A stretch of 64,000 nt of DNA from Streptomyces sp. 2114.4 (lineage in GTDB: Bacteria > Actinomycetota > Actinomycetes > Streptomycetales > Streptomycetaceae), in the NCBI RefSeq assembly GCF_900187385.1, contig NZ_FYEY01000001.1, positions 7,006,001 through 7,070,000 on the forward strand, given 5' to 3'. A program made the position numbers and the translations under genes. The notes below the pieces were generated by a model. The model was not told where the DNA came from. It saw only the letters and a list, made by a program, of their open reading frames with translations, and searched no databases. This document shows positions 25,502 through 34,268 of the stretch, piece after piece. How positions within the stretch are numbered: position 1 is the stretch's first letter; every line of letters begins with the position of its first letter.

Positions 25502-26371
25502 TCAGTCGGCGGGGGCGGCGGTGAGTTCGCTGTCGACGAAGGCGAGCAGCGCGGCGTGCATCGTGTCGGGGCCGGTGCTGTCCGGCGCGGTGGCGAGCAC
25601 CTGGGTGGCCAGGCCGTCGATCAGGGCGGTCAGCCGCAGCGCGGCGAACTCCGGATCGACGGTGCGGAAGACGCCCTGGCCGACGCCGCGGCGCACGACA
25701 TCGGCGACGGTGGTGCGCCACTGCCGGTAGTAGTGCTCGTGCAGCCGCCCCACGGCCGTGGAGCGGGCGGCCTGGGCCCACAGATCCAGCCAGACCAGCC
25801 ACTGCCGGCGCTGCTGCTCGGTGCGCGGTGTCTGCAGCGCGATCAGATGCAGCAGCTCGCCGCGGGCGTCGGGGGCCGCGGCCAGGCCCGCGGCGCGGCG
25901 TTCGGTGTCCTCGTCCATGCACCAGCGCACGGCCGCTTCCAGGAGTTCGTCGCGGCCGGGGAAGTGGTAGTGCACCGCGGCCGGGCTGGTACCGCAGGCG
26001 GCCGCGATATCGGCGACCCGGACGCCGTGGAAGCCGTGCTCGGCGATCAGCCGGACGGTTTCCCGCACGATCTGCAACGGCCGGCCGCCCTCGGGGACGG
26101 CCGCCGGCGCGCGGTCCGGCGGTGCCGAGGGCCGCTCGGGGGCGCCGAGCAGCCAGCCCGTGCCGACCTCGCCGATGTCGGCGATACGGACGATCTCGGC
26201 CAGGGTGAAACGCCGGGTGCCCCCCAGTGACCTGGACAGTTTCGACGGGTCCAGCACGATCCGGCGGGCGAATTCGCGGTGGCTGCAGCCGAGCCGGCCG
26301 ATCACCTCACGGACGCGGTCCGTGATCTCTCCGGCGTCGTCGGTGACCCGGGTTCCGGGGGTGTCCTCCAT
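25502..26371 (-). CDS. Double regulator: N-terminal XRE-like HTH fused to TetR-type repressor
   Basis: A 289-residue protein with two DNA-binding domains. Residues about 10-72 look like a Cro/CI helix-turn-helix (LGCSHREFARRIVLDPSKLS, then FTLAEIVRIADIG and GWLLG). Residues about 95-150 are a TetR helix-turn-helix (GFHGVRVADIAAACGTSPAA and VHYHFPGRDELL), followed by a TetR ligand-binding domain to the end. TetR proteins are usually about 200 residues, so the extra domain is real. The ATG at 26371 gives the whole XRE domain. It lies upstream of the carnitine genes on the same strand and probably controls them; the ligand may be carnitine or an intermediate. Confidence 0.82.
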   Translation of the reverse strand: MEDTPGTRVTDDAGEITDRVREVIGRLGCSHREFARRIVLDPSKLSRSLGGTRRFTLAEIVRIADIGEVGTGWLLGAPERPSAPPDRAPAAVPEGGRPLQIVRETVRLIAEHGFHGVRVADIAAACGTSPAAVHYHFPGRDELLEAAVRWCMDEDTERRAAGLAAAPDARGELLHLIALQTPRTEQQRRQWLVWLDLWAQAARSTAVGRLHEHYYRQWRTTVADVVRRGVGQGVFRTVDPEFAALRLTALIDGLATQVLATAPDSTGPDTMHAALLAFVDSELTAAPAD

Positions 26372-26576
26372 GGTCGGGGACCGTAACAGCGTGTTGAGAA
26401 CATCGCAACGGATCGGGGAGGCGAAGTTCCATGGATGCCGCTGCTGCTGGGCTTCCAGGGAGGGTGTTGCGGGATTGCTGATGCAGGAGTCAGTGCGAGG
26501 GCCGGTGCTGCAGGAGCAAGGCCGGGTGAAACGGTCAGACCCTCCGCAATCCGGGTGAATGTGGCAAAGTAACGAC

Positions 26577-28640
26577 ATGGCTGACCGGGGAGCGAAGCGG
26601 CCCACCGTGTCGGTGCCGGACGACTGGCCCGCCCACCCGGACCTGACCCTGGCCCTCAACGGCATGGGCGGCTTCGACTGGGACCTCGACAGCGGGCTGA
26701 TGCACATGGACGCGCCCGCCCTCGAGGTGTTCGACATGCTGCCGGAGGAGTACGACGACCGTCCGGCCACGCTCGGCTGCCGCCTCCCGGCCCATGAGGC
26801 GGCCCGCCTGGACGCCTCGGTCGCCCGGGCGCTCAAGGACGGCAGCGACTCCTGCGGCGCCTACTTCCGGGTCCGGCTGCGCGACGGCGAGCTGCGCTGG
26901 CTCCACAGCCAGGGCAGCATCCGCCGGGACAGCACCGGCAGGCCCCGCCGCATCATCGGCGTGGTCCGCGACGCCAGCCACGAGTACACCCATGCGGCGG
27001 AGCGGCTTGCCGTCGACGAGGAGCGCCGTCGGCACACCAGCGTCGTCGAGCGCACCACCGCCGCCCTGGCACACGCCAGAACGGTCGGCGAAGTGATCGC
27101 CGTGCTCGCCGACGAGCAGGGGCTGAGCCGGCTGGGTGCCGAGAACGTGATCCTCGGGCTGGTGGAGGCGGGACGCATCCGGCTGGTCTCCGAGGGCAAG
27201 GCGGGCAGCTTTGTGCCCGATCTCGAATACACCCGGGTGGGCGACGAATTCCCGATGAGCGAAGTGGTCCGCACCCTCACTCCGCGCTATGTGGGCAGCC
27301 GCGCGGAATTCCGGCGCAACTACCCGCGGCTGTGGCCGGCCATCGAACCGCTCAACGTCCACTCGGCGGCCTACCTGCCGCTGATCGCACAGGGCCGCCC
27401 GATCGGTGTGATCGGCCTCTTCTTCGAGCGGGAGAGCGACTTCCACGACCAGGAGCGCAACGTCCTGGTGGCGCTCGGCAGCAGCATCGCGCAGAGCCTG
27501 GCCCGCGCCATGCTCTACGACCAGGAGCACGAGCTCGCCGCCGGCCTCCAGCAGGCCATGCTGCCGCGCCGGATCCCCGGCGTCGCCGGTGCGCAGATCG
27601 CCGTCCGCTACCGCTCCGCCCGGATGGGCCGGGACATCGGCGGCGACTGGTACGACGTGATTCCGCTGCCCGACGGCCGGGTCGCCGCCGTCATCGGCGA
27701 CGTCCAGGGCCACGACACCCAGGCCGCCGCGCTCATGGGCCAGCTGCGGATCGTGCTGCGCGCCTACGCCTCCGAAGGGCACGCCCCGGCCACCGTCATG
27801 GCCCGCGCCTCCGCCTTCCTCAACGAGCTCGACACCGACCGCTTCGCGACCTGCACCTACGTCGACGCCGATCTGAGCACCGGCGCGGCCCGGATCGTCC
27901 GGGCCGGCCATATCGACCCGCTGCTGCGCCACGCCGAAGGGATCTGCCGCAGGCTGCCGGTGGCCGGCGGGCTGCCGCTCGGTATCGCCTCCGCATTCCG
28001 GCGGCTCGACTACCCGGTCACCACCGTCCTGCTCGCCCCCGGCGACACCCTGCTGCTGTGCACCGACGGCATCGTCGAACAGCCCGGCACCGACCTAGAC
28101 GACGGGATGCGCCATCTGGCCCGCGAGGTCCGCCAGGGCCCCCAGGACGTGCAGCAACTCGCCGACCGGCTGTGCGAGTCGGCGGACGAGCGGACCGGCG
28201 AGGACGATATGGCGCTGCTTCTGCTGCGCCGCCTCGGTGCCCCCGAACACGACATCGTCGGACGGTTCCGCCAGCACATCGCGCCCGCCGACCCCGAAGG
28301 CCTGTCCGCCGCCCGGCACATGATCCGGGCCGCGGTACGGGCCTGGGGCGCGGCGGAACGCGCCGAGGAGATCGAGCTGGTCGCCGACGAGCTGATCACC
28401 AACGCCCTGCTGCACACCGACGGCGAGGCCGTGGTCAACATCCGTATGCCGCACAGCGTCGGGCGGCTGCTGCGGCTGGAGGTCGAGGACCACTCCAGCA
28501 GTCTGCCGCGGCGCCGTGAGCCGGGGGAGGCCGGTGTCTCCGGCCGCGGGCTGCTGCTCGTCGACCGCCTGGCCGATGTCTGGGGTGTGGAACCGCGCGG
28601 CAGCGGAAAGTGCGTATGGTGCGAGTTCAACTGCTCCTGA
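26577..28640 (+). CDS. PAS-GAF-SpoIIE phosphatase with C-terminal HATPase domain
   Basis: A 687-residue regulator. PAS (about residues 18-140, FDWDLDSGLMHMDAPALEVF), GAF (about 155-320), PP2C/SpoIIE phosphatase (about 325-545, with GGDWYDVIPLPDG, IGDVQGHDTQAA and the late EDDMALLLLRR) and an HATPase fold at the end (about 555-685, VADELITNALLHTDGE). Such proteins act in partner-switching control of anti-sigma systems: the phosphatase activates an anti-sigma antagonist and the ATPase part can act as its kinase. Start sites at 26559 and 26577 are both possible; neither has a strong ribosome site. A paralogue lies at 38266-40410. Only 93 bases separate it from the glutamine synthetase gene. Confidence 0.88.
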   Translation: MADRGAKRPTVSVPDDWPAHPDLTLALNGMGGFDWDLDSGLMHMDAPALEVFDMLPEEYDDRPATLGCRLPAHEAARLDASVARALKDGSDSCGAYFRVRLRDGELRWLHSQGSIRRDSTGRPRRIIGVVRDASHEYTHAAERLAVDEERRRHTSVVERTTAALAHARTVGEVIAVLADEQGLSRLGAENVILGLVEAGRIRLVSEGKAGSFVPDLEYTRVGDEFPMSEVVRTLTPRYVGSRAEFRRNYPRLWPAIEPLNVHSAAYLPLIAQGRPIGVIGLFFERESDFHDQERNVLVALGSSIAQSLARAMLYDQEHELAAGLQQAMLPRRIPGVAGAQIAVRYRSARMGRDIGGDWYDVIPLPDGRVAAVIGDVQGHDTQAAALMGQLRIVLRAYASEGHAPATVMARASAFLNELDTDRFATCTYVDADLSTGAARIVRAGHIDPLLRHAEGICRRLPVAGGLPLGIASAFRRLDYPVTTVLLAPGDTLLLCTDGIVEQPGTDLDDGMRHLAREVRQGPQDVQQLADRLCESADERTGEDDMALLLLRRLGAPEHDIVGRFRQHIAPADPEGLSAARHMIRAAVRAWGAAERAEEIELVADELITNALLHTDGEAVVNIRMPHSVGRLLRLEVEDHSSSLPRRREPGEAGVSGRGLLLVDRLADVWGVEPRGSGKCVWCEFNCS

Positions 28641-28733
28641 CCGGGAAGGCGTCGCACCGCACCGGGAAGGGCACGAAGGGCACACAGCGTGAACGGGCGC
28701 CGAGGCATCGGCACGGTCAGTGAGGACGGCTCT

Positions 28734-30131
28734 ATGGGATCGCGGGCTGCACAACAGCGCCAGGAAGCCCGCCAGTTGGCGGCACGTCTCTCCGCGGAAG
28801 GCGTCCGGAACGTGGCGCTGACCTGGGTGGACAACGCGGGTATCGTCCGCGTCAAGACCGTGCCGGCCGAACGGCTCGCGGCCGCGGCGGAGCGCGGAGT
28901 CGGGATGTCGCCCGTCTTCGACGTGTTCACCTCCGACGACGCCATCACCGCCTCCGACCACCTCGGCGGACCCGACGGCGACCTGCGGCTCTTCCCCGAC
29001 CTGGACCGGGTCACCACGCTCGCCGCACAGCCCGGCTGGGCCTGGGCGCCGGCCGACCGCTACGACCAGCTCGGCCGGTCGCACCCCGCCTGCCAGCGGC
29101 AGTTCGCCCGGCGGATGACGGAGCGGGCGGCGACCGCCGGCCTGGAGCTGCGGATGGGCTTCGAAACCGAGTGGGTGGTCGCCCGCGCCCCCGCCGGCCA
29201 CCAGGCCGCCCCCGGCGCGGACGAACCGCTCGACTACCCCTGCGCGGGCCCCGCGTACGGCATGACCCGGGTCGTCGAGCTCTCCGACTACCTCCGCGAT
29301 GTCACCGAGGCGCTGAGCGTCCAGGGCATCGACGTCCTCCAGCTCCACCCCGAGTACGCCCCCGGCCAGTTCGAGGTCACCACCGCCCCCGGCGATCCGG
29401 TCCGCGCCGCCGACGATGTGGTGCTGGTCCGCGAGACCATCCGCGCCGTCTCCGTCCGGCACGGACTGCGCGCCTCCTTCGCCCCGTCGGTCGTCGCCGG
29501 AGCGGTCGGCAACGGCTGCCACCTCCACCTCGGCCTGTACCGCGACGGCACCAGCCTGCACCGCAGCACCGACGCCCCGTGGGGCCTGGCGCCGGACGCT
29601 GCGGCCTTCCTCGGCGGCGTCCTCGGCGCCCTGCCCGCCCTCCTCGCCATCGGCTGCCCCTCACCCGCCAGCTATCTGCGGCTGCAGCCCTCCCAATGGG
29701 CCGGCGTCTACCAGTGCTGGGGCGTGGAGAACCGGGAGGCGGCGCTGCGCCTGATCACCGGCGCCCCCGAGGACCCGAACGGCGGCCACGCCGAGATCAA
29801 GACATTCGACGCCGCCGCCAACCCGTACCTCGCGGTCGGCGCGGTCATCGCCGCCGGACTGCACGGCATCGAGTCCGCCGACCGGCTGCCGGAACCGCAG
29901 ACCGGCGACCCGGGCGCGCTCGGCGTCCGCGAGCGCGCCCGGCGGGGCATCGTCCGGCTGCCCGCCACGCTCACCGAGGCGGCCGACCGGCTGGAGAAGT
30001 CGGCCCCGCTGTACGAGGCCATGGGCGAGGTGCTGCACGGCGCGGTGCTCGCCGTCCGGCGCGCGGAGGAGGCCCACTTCGCCGGGAGCGAGGACGACGA
30101 GATCGCCGCCGCCACTCGCTGGCGCTGGTGA
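28734..30131 (+). CDS. Glutamine synthetase-like gamma-glutamyl ligase
   Basis: A 465-residue glutamine synthetase-fold ligase of the type used for gamma-glutamylation of amines. The metal-binding Glu pair is in GFETEW (about residue 142), the ATP/metal motif reads GNGCHLHLGL, and the glutamate-binding region SYLRLQPSQWAGVYQCWG and ENREAALR are intact. The adenylylation Tyr segment of true GlnA is not evident, so it is probably a specialised ligase. The ATG at 28734 follows GAGG by 8 bases; a GTG at 28689 is also in frame. Its stop overlaps the amidohydrolase start by 4 bases. Confidence 0.88.
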   Translation: MGSRAAQQRQEARQLAARLSAEGVRNVALTWVDNAGIVRVKTVPAERLAAAAERGVGMSPVFDVFTSDDAITASDHLGGPDGDLRLFPDLDRVTTLAAQPGWAWAPADRYDQLGRSHPACQRQFARRMTERAATAGLELRMGFETEWVVARAPAGHQAAPGADEPLDYPCAGPAYGMTRVVELSDYLRDVTEALSVQGIDVLQLHPEYAPGQFEVTTAPGDPVRAADDVVLVRETIRAVSVRHGLRASFAPSVVAGAVGNGCHLHLGLYRDGTSLHRSTDAPWGLAPDAAAFLGGVLGALPALLAIGCPSPASYLRLQPSQWAGVYQCWGVENREAALRLITGAPEDPNGGHAEIKTFDAAANPYLAVGAVIAAGLHGIESADRLPEPQTGDPGALGVRERARRGIVRLPATLTEAADRLEKSAPLYEAMGEVLHGAVLAVRRAEEAHFAGSEDDEIAAATRWRW

Positions 30132-31273
30132 GGCCCGCCGACCCCGCGGGCAGCGTCCCGGACCCCGGCGACGGCCTGCCGCCGCTGGTGGACCACCACT
30201 GCCACGGAGTGCTCCGGCACGCCCCGGACCCCAAGGCGTTCGCCGCTTATCTCACCGAGTCGGACCGGCCGCCCGCCGCGGGCACCAGCTTCTTCGACAC
30301 CCAGGCCGGCTTCGCGGTACGCCGCTGGTGCCCGCCGCTGCTCGGCCTGCCGGCGCACTGCCCGTCCGACCGCTACCTGGCCCGCCGCGCCGAACTGGGC
30401 CCGGACGAGACCCGCCGCCGTCTGCTGCGGGCCACCGGCATCGGCACCTACCTCCTCGACACCGGGCTGCCCGGCGACCTGACGGGTCCGGCCGAGACCG
30501 CCGGGGACGGTGGCGGCGCCGGCTTCGAGGTCGTACGGCTGGAGACGCTGGCCGAGCGGACCGCGGCCGGCGCCCGCGACGCCGAGGAGTTCACCGACAC
30601 GCTCGCCCGCGCGGTCCGGGACGCCGCCCGCACCGCCGTCGCCTTCAAAACCGTCGCCGCCTACCGTCACGGTCTCGCCCTGGACCCCGCGCCACCCGCC
30701 CCGGGCGCGGTGCACACCGCCGCCCGCTCCTGGCTGGCCGCGGGCGCGCCCCGGCTCACCGACCCGGTCCTGCTGCGCCATCTCGTCCAGCTGGCCGTCG
30801 CCACCGGCCGCCCCCTCCAGCTCCACACCGGCTTCGGCGACCCCGACCTCCGGCTCGACCACGCCGACCCGGCACTGCTGACCGACCTGGCGCGGGCCAC
30901 CGCCGACACCGGCACGGACCTCGTGCTGCTGCACTGCTACCCGTACCACCGCCAAGCCGCCTACCTGGCAGCCGTGTTCCCGCACGTCTACGCCGACATC
31001 GGGCTGACGCTCACTCATACCGGCCCGCGCGCCGCGGCCGTGCTCGCCGAATTCCTGGAGCTCACGCCCTTCGGCAAACTGCTCTTCTCCACCGACGCCT
31101 ACGGCCTGCCGGAGCTGTACGTCGTCGGCAGCGCACTGTTCCGGACCGCGCTGGCGACCGTCCTCGGCGACTGGACGGCTTCCGGGGCGTGGTCCGAGGA
31201 GGACGCCCGCCGGGTCGGCGCGATGATCGCCGCGGACAACGCCCGCAGGGTGTACGGGCTTCCGGAGGGCTGA
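30128..31273 (+). CDS. FluG-type amidohydrolase
   Basis: A 381-residue amidohydrolase (Amidohydro_2 type). The first metal motif is VDHHCHGVL near residue 20, the middle His region reads LQLHTGFGDPDLRLD, a HCYPYHRQAAY His follows, and the late Asp is in LLFSTDAYGLPELYVVGS. These are the segments seen in the N-terminal half of fungal FluG, whose C-terminal half is glutamine synthetase-like. Here the two halves are separate genes with a GTGA overlap. A likely role is hydrolysis of, or sharing of, the gamma-glutamyl product with the ligase; this is inferred. Confidence 0.82.
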   Translation: MRPADPAGSVPDPGDGLPPLVDHHCHGVLRHAPDPKAFAAYLTESDRPPAAGTSFFDTQAGFAVRRWCPPLLGLPAHCPSDRYLARRAELGPDETRRRLLRATGIGTYLLDTGLPGDLTGPAETAGDGGGAGFEVVRLETLAERTAAGARDAEEFTDTLARAVRDAARTAVAFKTVAAYRHGLALDPAPPAPGAVHTAARSWLAAGAPRLTDPVLLRHLVQLAVATGRPLQLHTGFGDPDLRLDHADPALLTDLARATADTGTDLVLLHCYPYHRQAAYLAAVFPHVYADIGLTLTHTGPRAAAVLAEFLELTPFGKLLFSTDAYGLPELYVVGSALFRTALATVLGDWTASGAWSEEDARRVGAMIAADNARRVYGLPEG

Positions 31274-31297
31274 CAGGGCTGACAGGGCTGACAGGGG
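31271..31297 (+). repeat. Three 9-base tandem repeats at the stop of the amidohydrolase gene
   Basis: TGACAGGGC twice, then TGACAGGGG, starting at the stop codon itself. Each copy adds a further TGA in the same frame. Probably slippage with no function. Confidence 0.7.
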
Positions 31298-31443
31298 GCG
31301 GACACGAGCCTATGACGGCCGTACGCACCGATCACGCCGAACACGGAGCGTCCCGAACACCGGGCGGGTAAGGGGCGATCCGCCCGAGCGCCGCTTCCGC
31401 CCTGCCGCCCACCACGCCCCCACCACGTGCTTTACTGCGCCGC

Positions 31444-32715
31444 GTGGCCCCTACAACGACCCCAGAGAAAAGCGAAATACCCCTGCGCTCCCGGATATTC
31501 GCCGATCTGACCCCGCTGCGCGTCTCCCCGGATTACCGCCGCCTGTGGTGCGGCAACACCATCTCCTGGATGGGCCAGCAGATGACCGCGCTCGCGGTCT
31601 CCCTGCAGGTCTACACCCTCACCCACTCCACCTTCGCGGTCGGCCTGGTGGGACTGTGCTCACTGGTCCCCCTGGTCGTCTTCGGGCTGTACGGCGGCGC
31701 CATCGCCGATACCGTCGACCGCCGCAAACTGGGTCTCTACAGCGCCGCGGGCGCCACCGCGATGTCCCTCACCCTGGCCGGCGCCGCCCTGGCCGGATAC
31801 CACCGGGTCTGGCTGCTCTACACCGTCGTCGCCTTCCAGGCCGTCTGCTTCGCGATGAACTCACCGGCCCGCTCGTCGATGATCCCGCGGCTGCTGCCCA
31901 CCGAACAGCTGCCGGCCGCCAACGCCCTCAACTCCCTGACCAGCAACCTCGGCATGATGGGCGGGCCGATGCTGGGCGGGGTCATCGTCGGTCTGTGGGG
32001 TTACCAGGCCGCCTATCTGATCGATGTGGCGGCCTTCAGCGGCTCGCTGTACGCGATGTGGCGGCTGCCGTCCATGCGGCCCGAGGGGGAGGGGCCACGG
32101 CGCCGGGCCTCCGTACTGGACGGCCTGCGCTTCCTCGCCACCCGGCCGAATCTGCGGATGACGTTCCTCTCGGACCTGGCCGCGATGGTGCTCGCCCAGC
32201 CGCGCGCCCTGTTTCCCGCGGTCGCGGTGCTCTGGTTCGCCGGGGACGCCAAGACCGTCGGCCTCCTGGTGGCCGCGCCCGCGGTGGGCGCCGTACTGGG
32301 CGGGCTGTTCTCCGGCTGGCTCGGCGGGATCCGCCGGCACGGCCTGGCCATCCTGATCGCGGTGGCCGCCTGGGGCGCTGCCATCGCCTCCTTCGGCCTC
32401 TCCCGGCAGCTGTGGCTCGGCCTGTTCTTCCTCGCCGTGGCCGGTTGCGCGGACACCATCTCGATGGTCTTCCGCAGCACCATGCTGCAGGCCGCGACGC
32501 CGGACGCGATGCGCGGCCGGCTCCAGGGCGTCTTCATCGTCGTGGTCGCCGGCGGGCCGCGGCTGGGCGACTTCCTCGCCGGATCCATGGCCGATCTGAC
32601 CTCCCCGGCCACCACGGTGATCGGCGGCGGCCTGGCCTGTGTCCTGGTGGTGACCGGCCTGGGCCTCGGCCGCCGCGCCTTCGCCCGCTACGACGCACGG
32701 GATCCGCAGCCATAG
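31444..32715 (+). CDS. MFS transporter, EntS-like
   Basis: A 423-residue exporter with about 11-12 helices, of the group that includes the enterobactin exporter EntS: RRLWCGNTISWMGQQMTALA starts helix 1, GLYGGAIADTVDRRKLGLYS is loop 2, and GRLQGVFIVVVAGGPRLGDF lies in the C-half. Substrate unknown; no siderophore genes are near. The GTG at 31444 lacks a ribosome site and lies 12 bases after TTTACT, so the message could be leaderless. A palindrome with CTTTG after it follows the stop. Confidence 0.85.
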   Translation: MAPTTTPEKSEIPLRSRIFADLTPLRVSPDYRRLWCGNTISWMGQQMTALAVSLQVYTLTHSTFAVGLVGLCSLVPLVVFGLYGGAIADTVDRRKLGLYSAAGATAMSLTLAGAALAGYHRVWLLYTVVAFQAVCFAMNSPARSSMIPRLLPTEQLPAANALNSLTSNLGMMGGPMLGGVIVGLWGYQAAYLIDVAAFSGSLYAMWRLPSMRPEGEGPRRRASVLDGLRFLATRPNLRMTFLSDLAAMVLAQPRALFPAVAVLWFAGDAKTVGLLVAAPAVGAVLGGLFSGWLGGIRRHGLAILIAVAAWGAAIASFGLSRQLWLGLFFLAVAGCADTISMVFRSTMLQAATPDAMRGRLQGVFIVVVAGGPRLGDFLAGSMADLTSPATTVIGGGLACVLVVTGLGLGRRAFARYDARDPQP

Positions 32716-32741
32716 CCTGCCTTTTCCTCTCCGGTGGCCGA

Positions 32742-32755
32742 GCGCCCCGGGGCGC
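32742..32755 (+). terminator. Palindromic terminator after the EntS-like gene
   Basis: A perfect 14-base GC palindrome followed by CTTTG, 27 bases beyond the stop. Confidence 0.5.
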
Positions 32756-32967
32756 CTTTGAACGCTCCGGTTGGCCGACGTGACGTTCCTGTGAGGTTCA
32801 CCGGCATGGTGCGGCGACGGGCCGGCACCGTGTCGGCGGGATGTCGGCCGGCCGGCGGGACTGTCGGTGATCCGTGGGCGACGTGTCGGTGGCCGCTGGA
32901 ACCGTGAGTGCCGAGTGGCCCGGCAAGCAGCCGCAGCCCTCTTCACCGGTAAGGGAGTCCCGTCACC

Positions 32968-33915
32968 ATGTCCTCCGCATCCCCCACCCCGCCATGGAGT
33001 GTCCAACGGCTGCCGCGTGCCGATGGCCGCGTCTTCCTGGTCACCGGCGGCAACGCCGGCATCGGGTACTTCGTCGCGGAGCAGTTGTCGGCAACCGGCG
33101 CGACCGTCGTCCTCGGCAGCCGGAATCCGGCCAAGGCCGAGGCCGCCACGGCTTCGATACGTGCGCGGGTCGCGGGTGCGCGGGTGCGGGCCGTACGGCT
33201 GGACCTCGCCGGCCTCTCGTCGCTGCGTACAGTCGTGGAAGCACTGGGCGTGGACCGCCTCGACGCGGTGGTCCACAACGCCGGTGTCGCGCTTGACGAC
33301 CCGCCGCGCAAGGAGACCGGGGACGGTCACGAGCTGATGTTCGGCACGAACCACCTCGGGCACTTCGCGCTGACCCGGTGGCTGATGCCGCTGCTGTCAG
33401 CCGCGCCGGCCGCCCGCGTCGTGACCATGGGCAGCTTCGCGGCGAAGTCCGAACGGCTCGACCTGGACGACCTGCAGTCCCGGCAGGACTACCGGCCCAA
33501 GCGCACCTACGGACGCTCCAAGCTGGCTCAGATGTACTTCGGCGTCGAACTCGACCGCCGCCTGCGCGCCGCCGGCAGCACGGTGGCGAGCGTGGTGGTC
33601 CACCCCGGCGGCGCGCTGGACTCCCTCACCCCCTCACGGCCACCGGTCCATGTGCGAACCACCGGCGCACGGCTGAGCGCGGCACCTGCGGCTCTCCTCG
33701 TCCAGGGCAAGCACGCCGGTGCGTGGCCCGCGGTCCGGGCGGTGCTCGACCCGGCCGTGCGCGGGGGCCAGCTGTGGGGACCGCGCGTCTTCGGCCTGCG
33801 CGGCGAGCCCCGACGGGAACCGGTGTGGAACCACCTCGCCGACCCCTCCCCGGCGGCGCGGTTGTGGGACGCGAGCCGTGATCTGACCGGGGTCGACCCC
33901 GAGGGGATGCACTGA
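32968..33915 (+). CDS. Short-chain dehydrogenase/reductase
   Basis: A 315-residue Rossmann-fold SDR of the retinol dehydrogenase / WW-oxidoreductase-like group. The cofactor motif TGGNAGIG is near residue 26, NAG in VVHNAGVAL near 97, and the catalytic Tyr-Lys pair in YGRSK near 178. The Ser partner is in MGSFAAKSE. The ATG at 32968 follows GGGAG at a good distance. The 252 bases before it hold no gene. It is convergent with the PadR operon. Substrate not known. Confidence 0.88.
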   Translation: MSSASPTPPWSVQRLPRADGRVFLVTGGNAGIGYFVAEQLSATGATVVLGSRNPAKAEAATASIRARVAGARVRAVRLDLAGLSSLRTVVEALGVDRLDAVVHNAGVALDDPPRKETGDGHELMFGTNHLGHFALTRWLMPLLSAAPAARVVTMGSFAAKSERLDLDDLQSRQDYRPKRTYGRSKLAQMYFGVELDRRLRAAGSTVASVVVHPGGALDSLTPSRPPVHVRTTGARLSAAPAALLVQGKHAGAWPAVRAVLDPAVRGGQLWGPRVFGLRGEPRREPVWNHLADPSPAARLWDASRDLTGVDPEGMH

Positions 33916-33940
33916 GCCACTGGCCGAATCGACGGTGGTG

Positions 33941-34267
33941 TCACTTCTCGGCCGTTCCGGGCTTTCCGCCGAGGGAATCCTGAGGGATATCCGCGTGGGT
34001 GCGCGAGTCCTTGACCAGGTCGTCGCAGAAGGCAGCGACATCGCCGCCGAGGAGTTCAAGGACTCCCTTGCCGGCCGCCACGCCCTCCTCGAAGAAGTCG
34101 ACAATTCCTGAGAGCAGGCGCCCGTCAGGCAAGTCGACCGGTCCGACCTTGAAGAGGTACTTCTGGATCTCCTTGTAAACGATCTGGTAGTCCGGCGGCA
34201 GCGCCTGGACCCGCGCCAGGTGCGCCCGCCACTGCTGCTTGCCCTGGATGATGTCTTGGATGCCCAT
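33941..34267 (-). CDS. DUF1048 protein (second copy)
   Basis: A 108-residue helical DUF1048 protein: KQQWRAHLARVQALPPDYQI, VYKEIQKYLF, GILEFF-like helix at residues 52-60 and a central LGGDVAAFCDDLVKD. The family is almost always found with PadR regulators and has no known activity. It starts 1 base before the end of the previous gene's stop region and is related in sequence to the gene before it, so the pair comes from a duplication. No membrane segment is visible. Confidence 0.88.
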   Translation of the reverse strand: MGIQDIIQGKQQWRAHLARVQALPPDYQIVYKEIQKYLFKVGPVDLPDGRLLSGIVDFFEEGVAAGKGVLELLGGDVAAFCDDLVKDSRTHADIPQDSLGGKPGTAEK

Positions 34268-34268
34268 G

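Noticed and set aside
29171-30127. A long extension of the amidohydrolase frame upstream, giving 700 codons.
   Set aside because: It lies in another frame of the glutamine synthetase gene and is Arg/Pro-rich shadow sequence. The GTG at 30128 with its GTGA overlap is the natural start.
33885-33905. GGGGTCGACCCC palindrome near the end of the SDR gene.
   Set aside because: It is inside the coding region and is short for a terminator; probably chance.
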